Positions 42,895 to 55,400 of a DNA stretch of 64,000 bases are shown here, piece after piece. The DNA comes from Mortierella sp. BCC40632. Its lineage: Eukaryota; Mortierellomycota; Mortierellomycetes; Mortierellales; Mortierellaceae. Each line of letters starts with the position of its first letter. Within the stretch, counting starts at the first letter, position 1. The stretch lies in the NCBI GenBank assembly GCA_011634665.1, contig WAEK01000006.1:1372501-1436500 (forward strand), in the 5' to 3' direction. The position numbers and the translations under genes were made by a program. Under the pieces are notes generated by a model. The model was not told the DNA's origin, did no database searches, and saw nothing but the letters and a program-made list of their open reading frames with translations.

Positions 42895-44547
42895 ATGACA
42901 CCAAGAAGACGAGGCTTGCCCTCTCTTGCACTTACTATTGTGTCTACGATTTCGCTAGCGTTGTCTAGTCATGCAGGTAGGCACAAGCTGAGCGATTTTG
43001 CTCTTGCGTTAATAAGCTCTCGTTGCTCCTCGGACCATGCTTCTTTCTTTCCAGCTCATCTCAAACATTTTAAAATTATAGATCGCGTTTTCATCACTCA
43101 ACCGACGGGAAGCGACTGTATTTATGCAGGTAACCCGACTCTTTTATTTCAACATTCTCTGAGAGAAAAGAAAACGAGTCCCGGCTATTACGAGTCCGAA
43201 CATTACCTAACTCTACTTGTGTATGTGTATGTGGGGTCATATTGAATGAAATGCATCTAGGTTGTCCTGTTGAACTTGGATTTAGAGTCCAGTTTTCCGA
43301 CCTTGCTATGCTAAAATGGATCCAGCTGCAGGTTTTAGACGCTTCCAACACTGTCCTCATTGACAGTCTTGATCATTCAATTCGCTCTGACTGGGGAGGT
43401 AAATATGACAGGAGAATGTTTGTCTACAGAGTATCCCCTCCTCCCCCCCAAAAAAAATCTGTTCACTGATATCCTAATACGGTATATGCTCCTTCAATTA
43501 GAAACGCGAACAAGGAACGTAACGTGGTCAGTTCCCAGTGACTGGGCTCCAGGCAACTACATCGTTCGCGCCTTTGGAAACGCGACTTATCCTTGCTTTC
43601 AGAAAACTTCATCGGGCGGACGCCGAGCACGCTGCGAGCTATCGATTGAGAATACAGAGAACCTGCGTCTTTCAGTGCTCAAGGAAGGGAAGACATGCCC
43701 ATCAGTAGGCCACGAGACCATGGCGGAAACACCACCATCAAAAACACTCCTCGTTGACTCTACAAAGTCACCTCCAAACACCAACTCTGAAACTAAAGAC
43801 ACTGCCCAAGACAAGAAAGATACCGACAATAATATCCCCAAGAGCGGCGACTCTGAAGAGGGTATTAACCTCCATCACGACGAAGACCTTACGGATATAG
43901 AGGACTTGAGAGCTATCAATGAAAAGTTGGGAACTGAAGGAACAGATGTTCTTGATGTTGGTCTTGAGCACTCTGATGTTAGCACTGGCAAAGCTCTTGA
44001 CACTGCAGATCTGAGCAACGATAGCACAAGCAACGGTACAGAGGGCCATTTAACTACTCTTCAGATCGTCCTTAACCAGGCGGCCGTGCAGCAGTACCAG
44101 GAGCAGACCATTCTCGGAGTGCTCAACAAGACGGCGGACTATGATATCCAGAATCGAACGTTGACCATGCGCGACGGAACCGTGGTGGCCATGTCGGATT
44201 TGATGGATAAAACGACCTCGTCCTTGTTCCTTCAGACTTTGGAGCTAAGCAATACGACTTTTAGTAATGAGCTAAAGTCATTGAACTCTACAGAGTTGTT
44301 GGAGGTATTACACCAAAACAGCTCCATGATTGTCCTTCCTGTATCATTGAACGTGACCCAGTCCCTCCCGGGCAGCTTTGTGTTGGGTAATCACAACAGC
44401 TCGACGGTGCCTGGCAAGAACCTGGTCCAGGACCATGGTGATCAAGTAAAGAACAAGCAACCCACAGAAAGCAGTGGTGCCAAGACTCTTTTGACTTTTG
44501 GTACAAGTCTGGTCTCGGTGCTGGCGATCCTATCCATGACTGCATGA
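42895..44547 (+). CDS. Kre9/Knh-domain GPI-anchored cell-surface protein
   Basis: Four exons: 42895-42976, 43082-43129, 43261-43398 and 43502-44547; the introns are phase 1 throughout and the protein has 437 residues. A signal peptide (LALTIVSTISLALSSHA) is followed by RVFITQPTGSD, a cysteine region, then FRVQFSDLAMLKWIQLQVLDA and NVTWSVPSDWAPGNYIVRAFG. This is the beta-sandwich pattern of the Kre9/Knh1 and Ser-Thr-rich GPI protein family, linked to cell-wall beta-1,6-glucan. The Knh-type domain is spread over four exons, with phase-1 junctions on each. The rest is acidic, then Ser/Thr/Asn-rich with many sequons. The last residues (TLLTFGTSLVSVLAILSMTA) fit a GPI-attachment signal. The substrate or partner is unknown. 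Confidence 0.75.
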
Positions 44548-44585
44548 TCCGGTTGAAGTGGGGGGAGGAGGACCGACTTGAGGTC

Positions 44586-44616
<31 letters not shown>

Positions 44617-45145
44617 CTCGTTGTTATACTAAAGGGCGAGAAAAAAGATTTTTTTTTTTCTACCTGCTCCATACCATATTTTTTAGTTTTCATCTAACCC
44701 GAGATTTTTATTTTATGCTTCATAAACTTCGAGCGTCTTGATGTCAAACGATACTGCCCCCTTTTCTAATAATGGGTCGATAGGGAGCGTGATTCTGGGT
44801 CAGTAGTCGACCATCTGTCTCTGGAGCGTGCTCTTCACAATTGATGGGTCTAAAGAGAATCGACTAGTGCCTTGAAGAAGAAAAAAAAAGTAACTCTTGG
44901 GCATATCCAAGTGAGTACCTCTAAGCATGACCAAAAGCAGTATAGATCATGCCCTTCACCTGAAATAAATATCTCTGAAGAGATGATATAAAAAAATCAA
45001 CAACTGCCCCACTTGATTAAACCATTAGCGCCGTCTCTTTTCAAAATCCTAATCAAGACAATGATATCTCCTTTTTAATTGCGACAGTTATGACGATCCT
45101 TCTAACAAGCTCCTATACAGATCGCCAAATATGGTTGTTGATGCC
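44548..45145. other. Convergent 3' spacer
   Basis: Lies between the ends of the Kre9-like gene and family B copy 3. It contains T and A runs at about 44586-44615 and 44649-44660. No gene seen. Confidence 0.65.
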
Positions 45146-45616
45146 CTATAGCTCTGCCTTAATTTCAATCTGTGCCTGATCCTTGGCTTCTTCCTTGACT
45201 TCATCCTTGGGCTGTTCCTTGGCCTCTCCCTTGTTTTCCTCCTTGGGCTGCTCCTTGATCTCTTTTTCTGGCTGGTTGGATTCTTCTTTCGGGGGTTCAT
45301 TAAGCGTTTTCTTGATCTCATCCATCAAATTGGTGCTTTCATCGCTCAGAGTCCGATAGTAATCCGCTTTTGTGAGAACACCCTTGAAATCAGGGTTGGC
45401 CAACAAAGCAATAAGACACAAACGGAGGCTTGCCTTGTTGCCAGTGTTATTGCAAACACAGGCACTGAATGCCTCTACAGTATTACATTCCTTGACGCCG
45501 AGGAGACAGGTGACCACATTAGTAGCATATCTGGCCTGGCATAAGACGCTTCCGACCTGTTGTGCCAATGCGGCCGAGACAATACAACCAAGGACAAGGC
45601 ACTTCTTGAACAACAT
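45146..45616 (-). CDS. Family B secreted six-cysteine protein, copy 3, Lys/Glu-repeat tail
   Basis: 156 residues, intronless, ATG at 45616. The signal peptide (MLFKKCLVLGCIVSAALAQ), the C-x10-C-x6-C-x8-C-x-C-x11-C spacing, LLGVKEC and CVCNNTG match copies 1 and 2 some 30 kb away. Unlike them it carries about 55 extra residues of Pro/Lys/Glu repeats (PKEE, EQPKEE, EQPKDE, EEAKDQ), probably an extended charged tail. The fixed core and changing tail suggest that the core is the functional unit. TATAAA about 255 bases upstream may be its promoter. No family A gene is next to it, the only intact B copy without one. Confidence 0.8.
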   Translation of the reverse strand: MLFKKCLVLGCIVSAALAQQVGSVLCQARYATNVVTCLLGVKECNTVEAFSACVCNNTGNKASLRLCLIALLANPDFKGVLTKADYYRTLSDESTNLMDEIKKTLNEPPKEESNQPEKEIKEQPKEENKGEAKEQPKDEVKEEAKDQAQIEIKAEL

Positions 45617-46248
45617 TTTTTTTTTTCGGTACGAGACTTTCGTTTATATGATGCGAGCTGCTAGAAAGGGAGAGTGAAAGAGAGCAGAGCCATGTAAGAC
45701 ACGGTTTGCAGGGCGTCCATAGTCCAAACCTAAGGTGAGAGTACGGCCTCGAAATAGCTGACATTGACTTGCCTGATTTGATGACTTGATGTGTGTGCGT
45801 GTGCGCGAGTGATCGTTAAGGATAGGCCGGATTCAAATTTTCGGGGAGACTCCCAATGCTTCTTATTTGGTTTATACTTCCATTTTGCCCTAGAGGCGGA
45901 GAGGCAAGAAAGGGGCAGGAGAAGATAGTCACCTTCGGTAATTAGGGAATGCAGGTCAGCCAGGACAGAGCGAAAGGGTCAGTGGGTTGTGGAGAAAGAT
46001 TACTCTCTCAAAATCGAAGCCCTATCCCCGTAGTTCGGAAACGAACATTCTTTTGTCGACACCTAACGACCAGGGGATAGGGCCGCTCATTTTCCTAGCA
46101 TCGGTCAGAATGCAAGGATCAACAAAACAGGAAGGGAAATGAGGGCCATTGAGATCATTCGCATGCCTCGTTCTTATTCCTCCTTGGCACTCGTTTTCCG
46201 AGTCAGGGAATCTCGATTTAACTCAACTAGGTTTGATGATGCCATACC
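45617..46248. other. Spacer upstream of family B copy 3
   Basis: Contains the promoter of family B copy 3, including a TATAAA on the minus strand at 45871-45876. No gene seen. Confidence 0.5.
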
Positions 46249-46930
46249 TTCACATAGAAGAGATATTGTCGACTCTGATAGGTGGTGCAAGAGCTGCCTG
46301 TGGTATCATATGGCGGGCCAGAGGTACCAACACCCAGTGTGTTGCCCCAAGGCCATTTCATGTGAAAGACGCCATTTTTTCTGTATGGACCAGAATGGTC
46401 GGGCGTAAGAAGTCGGACTGGAGATCATGCAAGGTGAGGAGAAGATGAGGGAGCAGCATATGCCATAGAGTGTTGTAAGGATGGCGACGAGCATCGGCCG
46501 TCTCAGTTGTGCGCGTTTTGCTTCCAGTCTGTACCTGGGTAATACACATCGCATTCGTCGCTTACCCTTGCGCCAAAGGAGACGATAGACATCAACTGCC
46601 CATGCAGTTCGCGACATCGTTATTTACTTTTTTTTTTTTCTCATACTGAGCTCCTCCACTGGTATTCTCGTTAAAAGAGCCCAGGATGGCCTGTGCATTT
46701 TTACACATCGTGGACTCGTATCTTTGCATAACCAAGTACATTGCTCTTTCGTTTGCGAACCGAAACCAAAGCGCATGGCACGACGACAGATCCTCGCCAG
46801 TGCAAGCAGCTCCACATTCAATCGCATTGAGTCGAAATCCTTGGGTCCAAGGGAGTATATCGCGAAAGACCTCATAAGCACACCGCCATGCATGCAGCAG
46901 TCTTCCTCATACCACACAGTCATTGTTGAT
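46249..46930 (-). pseudogene. Decayed gene of unknown family
   Basis: Read on the minus strand, strongly protein-like stretches occur in different frames: VWYEEDCCMHGG, then in another frame VFRDILPWTQGFRL, CGAACTGEDLSSCHALWFRF and RAMYLVMQRYESTMCKNAQ, then after a poly-A run NDVANCMGS, QTGSKTRTTETADARRH, WHMLLPHLLLTLHDLQ and PWGNTLGVGTSGPPYDTTG. A possible donor GTATGG lies at 46248. At least one frameshift and in-frame stops separate the pieces. The many cysteines suggest a secreted or surface protein. I do not recognise the family. A live gene with unusual introns is less likely but not excluded. Confidence 0.45.
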
Positions 46931-47129
46931 TCAGGCGCTACAAGAGGCTTGGTAAGAATAATGACCCTACTCCTGGGTGTTTTTACAGTCTGGCAGTGTT
47001 AAGAAAAAAAAAAAAAAAAAAAAGAAATGTTTGCTCACTGAGGTTCCATTTGAAAATATAATACGACGAGCTATGGCGAGCCAAAGAGCTCCTTGAGGAC
47101 TCTACACAGACACTATGGAGATCCAAGAC

Positions 47130-49161
47130 GCATTGACTCACGGTATGTCGAATTCATGATCCAAAGGTGAGACACTGGATACCATCGCAGTGGTCGATTG
47201 CGGAAATTGCACCCGTTTGGTCAAATCAGAGGACAGATGCAGGAATCCACTCAAAGACGAGAATCTCAATCTGTTATTTTTATTCACTATCCTTAGCGAA
47301 AGTTTTGATGAGATTTGTGTCAACATCTTGGAAGAAAAACTCACAGTCTTCTGTTTCTCAGCCAGAAAAGAGTCTCCAAGTCACCGCTGCTCCACAAGCG
47401 ACTTTAGACGAAAACGATCGTGCTATTGAAGTTGAAGATGGCGAGGACTAGTAAGAATCTCGAACGTGTACAGCCATACTGAAGCAGGTCTTGCGCCTTA
47501 AATTACAAGATGATCCGGCATTTTCGACCGCATAGTTAAGTTGCTTGAGTGCCGACAAAAAACTGCAATAGATTCAGAGGATCAAACTTACGCACTCATT
47601 CACAAGGGTATCATGTTGGCGCATATCTCATTTCATTTTGGGTAAATACCGCGGACAGATGCAAGTATCCTCACGTCTAACCAGTCTTAGCTTGCAAGTG
47701 ACGCCGCGTGGACCGATGAAGTAGAGCCATTTGATATAGACAGGCTGTCCCCACCAGAATTTGACCCACCGGAGTATATGCAAAAACATCAGTATCGCAA
47801 CACTGACTAACGGACTTCAAGAGGATATCGAGGGAACCGAAAAAAAATGGTTGTTCAGAACTTTGGGGCGTTTTTAGTCAATATCACCTCAGCCCGATGG
47901 TGGCCCATCTTACAGCCAAACAATACTAAAGCGATACCAAAGCACAAGAGGCGGTCTATGGCAAGGGTCGACATACTTGAAAAAGCATCGAATATACAGC
48001 CCAGTTCTTGTTACAAGTCTGACTTGTAAGTCGCCGTAAAAAGACAAATGGAGGTCACAAGGCATGGTTCCAGCATGAGAAGTAGGGGATTATAAACAAA
48101 TGTGCAGAGCGCCAAGGTGAGCAATTATATCCGTCCTATGTGAGAAACTGTATGCGACAGCCTTTGGACAAGCGAGCTGATTGCGACGTGTTGACGACCA
48201 AACCGGATGGAGTCACAGTTACTGAATGCCAGCAGGAATGTACAAGTTGACGGTGTCTATGGTTGTTGCATTGTATCTTCGCGCTGGCCAAAAGGGCCTT
48301 GGCCAATGAAAATAGAATCAATGCCCGATAAAGCCTTTGGCCGAGTCTGCAGTCAACGATGATATTTATTCCGAGGAACGAGCGCATGGACAAGATGAGC
48401 AAGTGAAAATATGATCGACTCGGCGCAGGGTATGTTAGCAGGCAAGCATATAGTCTATGCGATCGACCGACAAATCACTGCCAAGGACAACCCTCTTCGA
48501 TGCCCAGTATGGAGCCTAGTCAAAGAAAGTGAGGGATGGGAAGGGAGGAGGCGCCGAATCGTAAATAGGTCTGAATTTGACAGAGCCAGCATCAAGCCAA
48601 GAGTATGGATGAGATTGAAGAGCAGATAATGATAGCCAGACAGCAAGTCGCGAGACTCAAGACTCACGGAGATTACAAGAAAAAGGAAGACTTTCCAGCT
48701 ATGGAAGGATACTGCTGATACTATCCGTTTGTTCATATGCAACAAGGACAGCTCTAAGCGAGACATAGACAAGCCATTGCACGCAATGTTGAAGGCAAGG
48801 CCGTGAGATACACAGTTGAAGGAGCAAGAACTCAAGACATTGGACCGGTATCTATCCACGATCACGACGAGTTCTGCAACGAGTGCCAGGAATATGAGGT
48901 CCAAAAGGTAGGATCGGGTGGGTTCCGCAACCATTCCAGGTTGCATCAAGCCAGGTGTACGGCTAACTGGATTGATTTGGAATGCAAAGATCGGAGTCAG
49001 GTCAAAGATCACAGGGAATGCGATAAACAGCGGCAAGAGGTTCCGGCAAGGTCTGGTCGAAAGCCTGGTGAAAGGATCGGGATAGTTAGTGTTTGTGGAG
49101 CTATGGAATACAGGAACCAGAGTTGCAAGTCATACCAATGGGAGTACACGACAAAACCCTA
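47130..49161 (+). pseudogene. Decayed coding region, plus strand
   Basis: Several stretches look like real protein but lie in different frames with stops between: SWKKNSQSSVSQPEKSLQV ending in an acidic stop-terminated tail at 47451, EPFDIDRLSPPEFDPPEYM near 47735, DCDVLTTKPDGVTVTECQQEC near 48180, YGCCIVSSRWPKGPWPMK near 48265, and PLRCPVWSLVKESEGWEGRR at 48411-48629. The last part, up to 49161, has a Cys/His-rich stretch around FCNECQEYEV. I cannot say whether these belong to one gene or to a transposon-derived protein; no transposase motif is certain. Confidence 0.35.
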
Positions 49162-50160
49162 GGACAGTTAAGGCTCCCGTAGGTATTGATACCAATTGGA
49201 CTCTCTAGCAACTGATGAGCAAGGACAAGTCGGCGATGCCCTACTTTTCGAGGTCCACATGACATAAATGCCAGCTATCATTTATTGGAGCAACCACGTA
49301 TGTCCTACTTCTGGCAGCAGGGGGTACGGAGACTCCTAGTTTGGGATATCTTATTTAAAAAAAAAAAAAAAAATATATATTCTCCATTTGCAAAAACGTT
49401 GAAGTCGTTGTTGTAAATGAATAAAAAAGCTGTCGAGCTTTTTTTTTTTTTTAGCTGGGAACTGACTTCTCCCGTGAAACTGACTGACAACTTTACAAAA
49501 TTAATAAAACGGAGAAGAAAATCCATCCGCTACTCGGCCAAACAAATTGGGGATGGGCAAGAATAAAGGCAAGACCCTGGGAGCCCAAGGCTCTCTATTT
49601 GGAAGGCCTCGAGTGTAGCGATTGAAGGCCAGCAGGGAGCTAGTGACTCTATTGTTGGCGGGTGGAGGAAACTAATGTCCGAGCATGGTTGGCGAGGCCC
49701 TTGAAATGTTCAGAGACACCTGACCCGCCCAGTTCTTTTATAAATTGGTGAAAGAACAGACTGTTTACACAGGACAAAGACGATCTTCTTTACCTCTCCC
49801 CCCCCTTTTTTTTTTCTTTGTCCCAGCAAACATTGGATGTCTCTTGAAGGACCCAAGTTCGCTGTTTGTTGTCGGGGAAAATTGTCCTTTTGGTCTTGCG
49901 TACCTGTCAATTGCACATGCAATCATTTGGCCCTTTAAGGTAGTGGTTAGTGGTCCTAGTGCTTAACCTATACAGAGTCTCTGGGGGCCAGAATCGAGCT
50001 TGACGCGTATTCTGTGCGATGTACACTTGGTGGATGGTACATTTTCTTTATCCATTGCAATGCAGGGACTCGATCTCTTTGGACCAGACCTTGGCCAATC
50101 TGGAACATGGATAGGAGTGCTTTTTTTTTTTTTTTTTTTTTTTTTGAATCAAGACGAGGC
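49162..50160. other. Gene-poor spacer
   Basis: A and T runs at 49356-49373, 49440-49453 and 50120-50145. Open frames are short and unsupported. No gene called. Confidence 0.5.
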
Positions 50161-50164
50161 GCAG

Positions 50165-50400
<236 letters not shown>

Positions 50401-50837
50401 GACCTAGCGAGTAAACTGCGTGTGGTGGAGTCGGGAGAGGTAAATGGGTTTGACTAGAGAGGGAAATTGTTGGAAATGGAGATGAGAGCGCAGCCACTAA
50501 GTCTCTCTCTCCCGCTGTGCGACCGTTGGGTGTGGCATTTTTTTTTTTTTTTCCAGCCATTTTTCTTTTTTTCTTTTTTTCGCTCCCTCTTGTTCTCTTT
50601 CTTCTTCGCTCAGTCCGTCGCTCAGTATCTTCATCCTCCTCTTTTCCTCTTCTTCTTTTCATTTCCTGTTTCATTTCTCTTTCCTCCTTTCTCATCTTTC
50701 TCCCTCTTTTATTTTTTTTCTTTCCATCTTCTCCATCAAATTCTCGATTTGATTTCTTTTTCCGGGCCTCCGGCCTCCCATCAATCGATGCGCATCATGA
50801 TCCATGTTTTTCTCGGCGGATCCGAAATCCATTTTAT

Positions 50838-50972
50838 AAATCATAAATCCATCCATCCATTAAATCCATTAAATCCAAATCCATTAATTAAAAAAAATCC
50901 ATCAAATCATTAAATCCATCCATCATTAAATCCATCCATCGTTAAAATCCATCCATCATCCATCCATCCAAA
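50838..50972. repeat. AAATCCAT/CCAT minisatellite
   Basis: Tandem degenerate units of ATCC and AAATCCATT, with CATCCATCCATC blocks. It lies upstream of the RasGAP gene in a T/C-rich region where no gene is visible. Confidence 0.85.
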
Positions 50973-51544
50973 GAGTGAGAGAGAAAAAAAAAAAAGAAGA
51001 GATTCAAAAAGTGCACGACTTTCCACCTTGTTTCGTCGGCATCCACCATTCATTGCACCACATTGACACATCATATATCAGCACCCATCGCCATCCTCCA
51101 GTGCTGCACGCGTTGCTTGCCTGTCTTCTCCTTCCCGCCCTGCAGTCGACCCTGAGTCCCTCTCCGCCTCTATTTTTTTTTTTTTTTCCCTTTTTTTTTT
51201 TTTTCCTCTTTCTCACTCTCACTTTCATTCGTCTCCTCAGTTCACTTTTGACTGAACACTCAACACTGACGACATGAAGAACACAGAGTCTAAACTGGTT
51301 ATATCGCTTATCGGGAGGATCATCCAGCGGGTAATTCAGTAGTCCCTGGTCAAATGAGAGGCCCTTGTTTGCACCATTGTCTAGTCCTACCCTCCATTCC
51401 ATGCATTCTCTGTCTCTCTTGCCTCGACTCGAATAGAGATTAAAGGGACTAATACTCACTCTCATTTTCCATCTCGGGTCTCTCCCTCCTCCCTTCTTCG
51501 TCTCATAGCTCCCATACAATGGACGGTCGCTGGAGAGTATAGAT
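50973..51544. other. 5' flank of the RasGAP gene
   Basis: T runs near 51171-51204 and pyrimidine-rich sequence. GTAATTC-like and CATAG-type splice-like sites near 51330 and 51508 hint at a 5' untranslated intron, but nothing decisive. Confidence 0.4.
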
Positions 51545-51824
51545 ATGGATCCTCTCATCCAGCAATCGATTGTTTCGCTGGTCGAACTGTCGCGGTACAG
51601 GCTCGGACTGATCTGCCATCATCTCATTAGCCAGCTCGAAAACATCTCCAAGGTAAGGAAGGAAGGACAAGAAAAGAGAAGCAAAGAAAAAAAAGGAAAA
51701 AAGAAAGAAATGATAAAAAAGGCCTGGCTCTTTCTTTCTCTCTCACTCTCACTCACTCTCTCTCAACGACTGAAGAAGAGGGGACCCGACCCATCCACTC
51801 GATTGTGAGCAGAGTTAGTTAGTT

Positions 51825-51856
<32 letters not shown>

Positions 51857-52011
51857 GGAGAAAAAATAAGTTAGAAACTGGAAAGGGGGTGTGTGTGAGA
51901 GGAGGAGGAAGAGAGCAACCCCAGATGCCACGCCATCCTCGACTGCTCCATCCATTTCGGATGAATATCTACATTCAGGAGTTGGGTTGAGTGAGTGAGT
52001 GAGAGAATGAG

Positions 52012-52045
<34 letters not shown>

Positions 52046-52411
52046 GAAGATGATGAACATCTACATCGACTATGGACTCCCATCTTGGAGCGGTGCCTGG
52101 TTGCTTGCCCCTTTGTCCTCCACCCACCACTTCCCTCCCAACACCAATATTATCGCCTCGGCAACCGCGCAGACGATCAGTCACCGGGGGAGCACAGACG
52201 CCACAGAGTCATGTCCCTGCTTGGTTTCTGGCCACAGAGAGGTGTGTGTGCGTGTGTACGAGAAGAGGTGGTGGGTGGTCTCTCTCTCTCTCTCTCCCTC
52301 CCTGTGGCCGTTACAGAGCAAGAGAAAGGCTATCTTGGCTTGTTCTCCTTTGACAATGATGCATAAACATCTGCACCACAAGGGACCACACAAACGCATA
52401 TTTGCAAGAGC

Positions 52412-52462
<51 letters not shown>

Positions 52463-55400
52463 AGCGTTCAAGGGGAGAGAGTGAGAGAGACAGGTCGGGT
52501 CATGCCCTTTGTGAGCACTTTCCTCAGAGGAAAGAGACACAGTCATGCAAGCCCTGCGGATGAGAAGGGAGCAACTTGAGCTCAATTATGGCTCGCGCGG
52601 CGCGTAGAGAGAAAGAGAGAGAGAGAGAGAGAGACTGTCCTTGGTAGACCAAACCCTGCACAATGACTGGGCCTGTCTTTACTCAGTACTCTTGTGGAAG
52701 AATTATCGCCGTATTAACCGGCCCCAATTGCCTCATCTCGGTTGCCTCTTTATCTAGCAAAATGGCATGGTCCTGGAAGACTTTGTACCGTACGATGTGA
52801 TGCAGTCGCAGCTGTTTGTTTTGCGCGTACTGTCGCAGTGCATGGAGGCACATTGGAAGGCGTACCGGGAGCAGCTCGCACAGCACCTTCGGGAGATGAG
52901 CGAGCAAGATTCGGAGAATGCAACATTAAGGGACGGCATGTCTGCTTCCGACTCGGCAGCAGCAGCGGCGACAGCAGCACGGCAGGCAGACCCACCACCA
53001 CTTGACGATGCCCTCGCAAAGTATGCTCTCAGTGTACTCACACGGTTCTTGCACGATGCACCTGCACCCGAAGAGGCCATGCTCCCACCAGAACTGCCCC
53101 CCGCCAGCAGCAACAGTAAGAGCAAGAAGGCAGAGACGGACAGCGCACCCATCATGGCTGCACAGAGCACGATTCATTACCAGGACCCAGAAATCTCCAA
53201 CGAAATCTACAAAGCCGCAGGAAGAGTGCTGTTTTATATCAGCGCATCAAACTGGCCCATTGTCTTTGCACGGCTCAAGATGCGGATTCAACACCTTTCG
53301 ACTACATACGACGAATGGCCAGAGACTGCAGAACTCAAGCTGTTGGAAACTGCAAGCTTGAACCAACGTCGACTCAGCCAAGTCTTCTCTGGTAGGTGCT
53401 CGACCCCTTGATGCAGCTTTAGAGTCCAACGTCCATTTGGCTGACTTGGGCCAGTCTCAGAGAACTAACGATCAATTGACAATCATGCCAATCTTGCACA
53501 ATAGAACTCCGCTCAACATTCCTGCATTTGAAGCGTTCTGCTCAATCCGACATGGCCAGTGTGCTTCACAAGGCGATCTGGAATTGGATCGAGGTCTTCC
53601 CCACAGAGTTTGTCCACCTTTGTCAGACACAGAAGCGTATGGAGGGTGAACCCCATATCCTCTTTGATATTTGTCACTCGTTGGCGACAGACAATAAGCG
53701 ACGACAGGTGTTCTGGCCACTTCAAACGATGCTCTTAATTCTCTGCCCAGATATCCTCTTGAATGCTGCCATGAATGATGCACGCAACAATCTTTCAAAG
53801 AAGGCGCAGTTCCTGGAAGCCTTGAAAAAGTCGCTTAGGAACAAGAGTCTTATGGAGATCGCCTCACATTGTTATGTGGATGTATGCAAGGCTTCGACAT
53901 ATGTCTCCAAGAATGATACCTCGGCTTTGCGACACATCGTTCCAGAGATAGAAAACGAACTCAAGGTAAGCACTTTTGTCATTTATAACACCAAGCATCC
54001 AAAGAGCTGCATCCAAAGAACTTATTGATTAACGCATCCTTTCTCTTGTAGGAATTGTTGTTCACTTCCGAGAGACCATATGTTGATGGAGAGGGCACGA
54101 TTGATAAGGAAAAGACATCAAGCTGCTTGACTGCATTTTACCGCTTGAATCCTCGTCATGTCATCCACTCACTCATCCCAGAACTCTCGAGTGATAAAGC
54201 ACCAATTGCTTTCAAGCTTGTGCTCGTGATGTCCTTTTATACAATTGCCTCGGAGGAGGAGCGCTTGCCCTGGAATCCATCCATTCAGCCTGCTGCCTCA
54301 GCCTTGGGTGCACCTCTCCGCAAAATGTTTGCAGAGAACGTCTTCCGTGAAAAGCCTGCAGAAATCCTGATCAAGAAGGTGTTGGTCGACCGGAAGCTCA
54401 AGAGGCAGATGTTGGAGATTGCAAAGGATAAGCAAGAGCTAATGATTTATTTGCTCAAGATGTACCAGATTGACCCCTCGCTTGCTGTTGCTGTAAGAGC
54501 TTATTCTGACTCGGTGCTTTGACATTTTTTTTTTTTTTTTTTTTATTAATGAAAATTCTAACAATCCTGAAATCTCGGCTCTCTTCTTTTTCTTTTATGA
54601 AAATAGACGGAATCTCCGGAAAAGGTGGAAGAAGAAATTCAACAGCTCTTGAAGGGTCTTTTGCACTGCCTCAGGGACACGCACATGGGCATTCGCAAGA
54701 CTGCTGGTGAGGTCTTGCTCGAGCTTTTCGATTCGCGCATCATTGAGCGGTGGGGCTCAGGGGCGAATTTGATGGTCACCTTCTGGAACCTGAGCTCGGA
54801 TGTGATCATTTCCATCGCACGTCAATTGATGGAGCCCAAGTGCACGGACGAAACAACACGGTTCATGCTTGAATTGCTTCAACAGCTGATGTCTCGACGT
54901 AATATCTTTTTGAAGGAGCGGCAGGTACGACCCTATTCTTACGAGTCCTATGCATGCGGCCTATTGGTTGGTTTCATGGTTTCTGACACTCTTTTCCTTT
55001 ATCTTTTTTTCCTTTCTGTAAAATCTATAGGAGATGGCCATTGCTGTTCACGATATCCCTAAGCGGTTTGCAACCAGCGTTGCTCTTGAAATCGCTCTAT
55101 TAATTTTGATGTGTGCACCCGAACAGGACATCTGTACGATGGCAGTCAACTGTATTAGCCTACTCTGCGAGGAGACTGTCATCACTCAGGAGGTGCTTAA
55201 TCCAAACATGGGCCAGCTCTCGTTGCTTGAGAACATTGAAGTCTACATGGAGCTCTCTGCTCCTAGTGCCGTCGCTCCAGGTAAACAATCTGGATGCGAT
55301 ATCTCTAAAGCAGGCCAGGCACTCTTTCAATAGAGCATTTTAATGGATCATTAGGTTTTAACTTTTATCGCATACTATTGCTTTCATTTAAACTGTAGGC

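Noticed and set aside
46139..46448. Plus-strand ORFs at 46.1-46.4 kb as a gene
   Set aside because: The protein-like signal is on the opposite strand; the plus frames have unbiased composition and no features.
49305..49526. Minus ORF between T and A runs near 49.4 kb
   Set aside because: Mostly homopolymer-derived Lys/Phe, with no motif or neighbouring exon.
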